From assembly GCA_003024985.2 (NCBI GenBank), contig PXIH01S0011225.1: DNA of 10,722 bases; one strand, 5' to 3'. The notes below the pieces were generated by a model. That model saw only the letters and a list, made by a program, of their open reading frames with translations. It was not told the origin of the DNA and did no database searches. The stretch comes from Euperipatoides rowelli (lineage: Eukaryota; Onychophora; Udeonychophora; Euonychophora; Peripatopsidae). Below are positions 9,741 to 10,722 of the stretch, piece by piece. The translations under genes and the position numbers were made by a program. How positions within the stretch are numbered: the stretch's first letter is position 1; each line of letters begins with the position of its first letter.

Positions 9741-9803
9741 TTTTTTTTTTTTAAATAATGAAAAAGATATTTAATTCACTTAACTTTCTTTTCTTTTTTT
9801 AAG
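9741..9803 (+). other. Branch point and polypyrimidine tract of the last intron
   Basis: A T12 tract at 9741-9752 is followed by CTTAAC at 9779-9784, which fits the loose animal branch-site consensus yUnAy with A at 9783. That A is 21 bases upstream of the exon. A pyrimidine-rich run (CTTTCTTTTCTTTTTTT) then leads to AAG at 9801-9803. The acceptor dinucleotide is AG, preceded by A instead of the preferred C/T. The branch point is inferred from position and consensus only. Confidence 0.6.
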
Positions 9804-9923
9804 CTGTATAAGGAACTCACTCATAAAATCAATTACTATCATCAGTATGTTCAACAAGTGTCACAGAACATTTTAGATTCAGTTGTCCAACGACATGCAA
9901 GCCGTCCCATTACTTTTACATAG
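9804..9923 (+). CDS. NUP160: NUP160, terminal coding exon and stop codon
   Basis: In phase 0 this exon encodes 39 residues followed by TAG at 9921-9923. It starts LYKELTHKINYYHQYVQQVS and ends in RHASRPITFT. Joined to the previous exon it gives a helical C-terminal tail like that of animal Nup160, where the last residues form a helix rich in charged and aromatic residues and the final few vary between species. The sequence after the WLPY block is the fastest-evolving part of the protein, so this exon is identified mainly by frame continuity, a good acceptor, and a stop at the expected distance. No retained frame exists beyond the stop. Confidence 0.88.
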   Translation: MYKELTHKINYYHQYVQQVSQNILDSVVQRHASRPITFT

Positions 9924-10054
9924 TTATAATTTCATATCATAACCTTATTTTTTATATACTTTTTTATATGCTCTATAATAATATGCTCTCAAATAATGAA
10001 AAAAAAAATGTAATTTTTAAATGCTGATTTTGTTGCATTTAAAATTTTATAAAA

Positions 10055-10062
10055 TGTAAATA
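10055..10062 (+). promoter_or_regulatory. Candidate Pumilio response element 1 (TGTAAATA)
   Basis: An exact match to the UGUANAUA consensus bound by PUF-family repressors, 131 bases after the stop codon and followed directly by an AU-rich stretch. In A+T-rich DNA a single match can occur by chance. Support comes from two more matches within 140 bases. Confidence 0.45.
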
Positions 10063-10182
10063 TTTATTCATTTTGTAGTTGTGTGGTGGAAATTGTTTTA
10101 CTGTATCTAATTTGCAATTTCTACAAACGATGTGTTTCATTTTACTGAATTCCAGCTTTGACTAAAATATGTCTTCCTAGTC

Positions 10183-10202
10183 TGTAAATATTTTTGTACA
10201 TA
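10183..10202 (+). promoter_or_regulatory. Two clustered candidate Pumilio response elements (TGTAAATA and TGTACATA)
   Basis: TGTAAATA at 10183-10190 and TGTACATA at 10195-10202 both fit UGUANAUA and are separated by four T residues. Both lie upstream of the proximal poly(A) signal, so both 3' UTR forms would keep them. Function is inferred from the consensus alone. Confidence 0.5.
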
Positions 10203-10293
10203 ATGTTATTTTGTTCTTAAAGGGAAAGTTTCAGAAGATACAGTATACCTACCTCTTAGATTTTTTTTATTCTGTTAAGCCATCTAATCTAAC

Positions 10294-10299
10294 AATAAA
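10294..10299 (+). terminator. NUP160: Proximal polyadenylation signal AATAAA
   Basis: A canonical hexamer. A plausible cleavage site (CACAGA, near 10314-10319) lies about 15-20 bases downstream. A T7 run and a GT repeat follow at 10332-10360, which is the spacing and composition expected of a downstream U/GU-rich element. By sequence context this is the better of the two signals. Confidence 0.6.
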
Positions 10300-10338
10300 C
10301 AAATTAATAATGCCACAGAAAATTGTTAAACTTTTTTT

Positions 10339-10360
10339 GTGCGTGTGTGTGTGTGTGTGT
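10339..10360 (+). repeat. GT dinucleotide microsatellite
   Basis: Eleven dinucleotide units, GT with one GC near the start (GTGCGTGTGT...), preceded by T7. It lies 40 bases past the proximal AATAAA, so in RNA it would be a GU-rich element of the kind bound by CstF64. Its length is probably polymorphic, as is usual for such repeats. Confidence 0.9.
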
Positions 10361-10431
10361 AGGAAAGCATCGTTTAAAATCGTAATTTTTATTTTTGCCT
10401 AATTTACAGTCTTATAATAGTTACTTTTGTC

Positions 10432-10437
10432 AATAAA
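10432..10437 (+). terminator. NUP160: Distal polyadenylation signal AATAAA
   Basis: A canonical hexamer in the context TGTCAATAAAGGTCATT. No clear GU-rich element follows at once. The next T-rich element is the T20 run beginning at 10498, which is rather far away. It could serve as a second, alternative 3' end. Confidence 0.45.
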
Positions 10438-10455
10438 GGTCATTATCGTTAAAAT

Positions 10456-10722
10456 TCAGAGAGCTCAAGGACCAAAATCCCATCCCCCCAAAAAAAATTT
10501 TTTTTTTTTTTTTTTTTCCCCAAAGATCTTAAAAAAAAGTAAGTTATTGTTATAAGTTATCTTAAAGGTCAAATGTAACGGATTTTTTTAATTATTGATT
10601 TTCAAAGATTTTTACTAAAAAAAAATTTCCACCAGAAAAAATTAAAAACAAAAAAGTTATTTACAATTCAATTTTTAAAATAATTGTCTTTAGCTCCTCA
10701 CCCTTAAAACAACATTGTCCAC
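10456..10722. other. Presumed intergenic sequence downstream of NUP160
   Basis: A+T-rich sequence with a C6-A8-T20-C4 block at 10484-10521 and a closely repeated TAAGTTAT word at 10540-10560. No open frame, RNA gene or promoter on either strand could be supported. Confidence 0.5.

Larger units (their letters stand above)
1305..9803 (+). other. NUP160: Last NUP160 intron (phase 0, 8,499 bp)
   Basis: The intron runs from GTATAG at 1305 to TTTTTTTAAG at 9803. I could follow no additional exon of the host gene and no nested gene on either strand. Its contents, in order: T/A homopolymer runs (2268-2283, 2405-2418, 2961-2980), one N at 2527, a 31-bp tandem duplication near 3447, imperfect or short hairpins (3832-3942, 4332-4360, 5504-5532, 5978-6000), an 18-bp palindrome (5633-5650), and a cluster of large inverted repeats at 6912-8480. 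The stretches 1305-3440, 5100-5400, 6010-6900 and 8500-9700 are otherwise A+T-rich unique-looking sequence in which I see nothing that can be named. Confidence 0.9.
9924..10455 (+). other. NUP160: NUP160 3' untranslated region (longest form)
   Basis: This is A+T-rich non-coding sequence from just after the stop to about 18 bases past the second AATAAA signal at 10432-10437. It contains three UGUANAUA motifs (10055, 10183, 10195), an AU-rich TATTTATTCATTTT stretch near 10061, a proximal AATAAA at 10294 and a GT repeat at 10339-10360. The exact cleavage sites are inferred, since no transcript data are available. A short form would end near 10310-10320. Confidence 0.65.

Noticed and set aside
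10211-10402. 63-codon open frame on the plus strand in the 3' UTR
   Set aside because: It runs through the GT microsatellite (giving a VCVCVC stretch) and past the proximal poly(A) signal. It is a chance frame in untranslated sequence.
10484-10521. C6-A8-T20-C4 block considered as a poly(A) tail remnant or terminator
   Set aside because: It is a simple homopolymer junction that lies too far past the distal AATAAA to be assigned, with no retroposon body beside it.

Overview
This is animal (metazoan) nuclear DNA: A+T-rich (roughly three quarters by eye), with spliceosomal introns and no bacterial gene layout. The only gene I can support is the 3' end of NUP160, on the + strand. NUP160 is a scaffold nucleoporin of the outer-ring Nup107-160 (Y) complex of the nuclear pore. 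The species cannot be named. The diverged but recognisable protein, the long introns and the many homopolymer runs suit an invertebrate better than a mammal, but this is a weak inference.

Layout. Bases 1-115 are the end of a coding exon, followed by a 1,084-bp intron (116-1199), a 105-bp exon (1200-1304), an 8,499-bp intron (1305-9803) and the terminal exon. That exon codes from 9804 to the stop at 9921-9923. Both introns are phase 0 with GT-AG ends. The exons join into one open frame of 112 residues. The 3' UTR runs from 9924 to about 10315 or about 10455, depending on which of two AATAAA signals is used. It carries three UGUANAUA Pumilio-type sites, and a GT microsatellite lies just where the first poly(A) signal needs a GU-rich downstream element. 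Bases from about 10456 to the end look intergenic.

The large last intron makes up about four fifths of the window and holds no supportable gene. It holds a zone of inverted repeats at 6912-8480: a small foldback (6912-7173) directly beside a large one. The large one has diverged arms of about 510 and 620 bp around a loop of about 180 bp, and a further hairpin-forming segment sits inside its right arm. The core of the large arms includes a short decayed frame recognisable in both copies. The intron also has a 31-bp perfect tandem duplication, several short hairpins, an isolated CpG-rich hairpin, long T tracts, and one unresolved base at 2527.

No new biological system is evident. The most useful leads are the foldback zone inside NUP160 pre-mRNA, the arrangement of the 3' UTR, and a strong excess of the heptamer TACAGTA/TACTGTA across the window.
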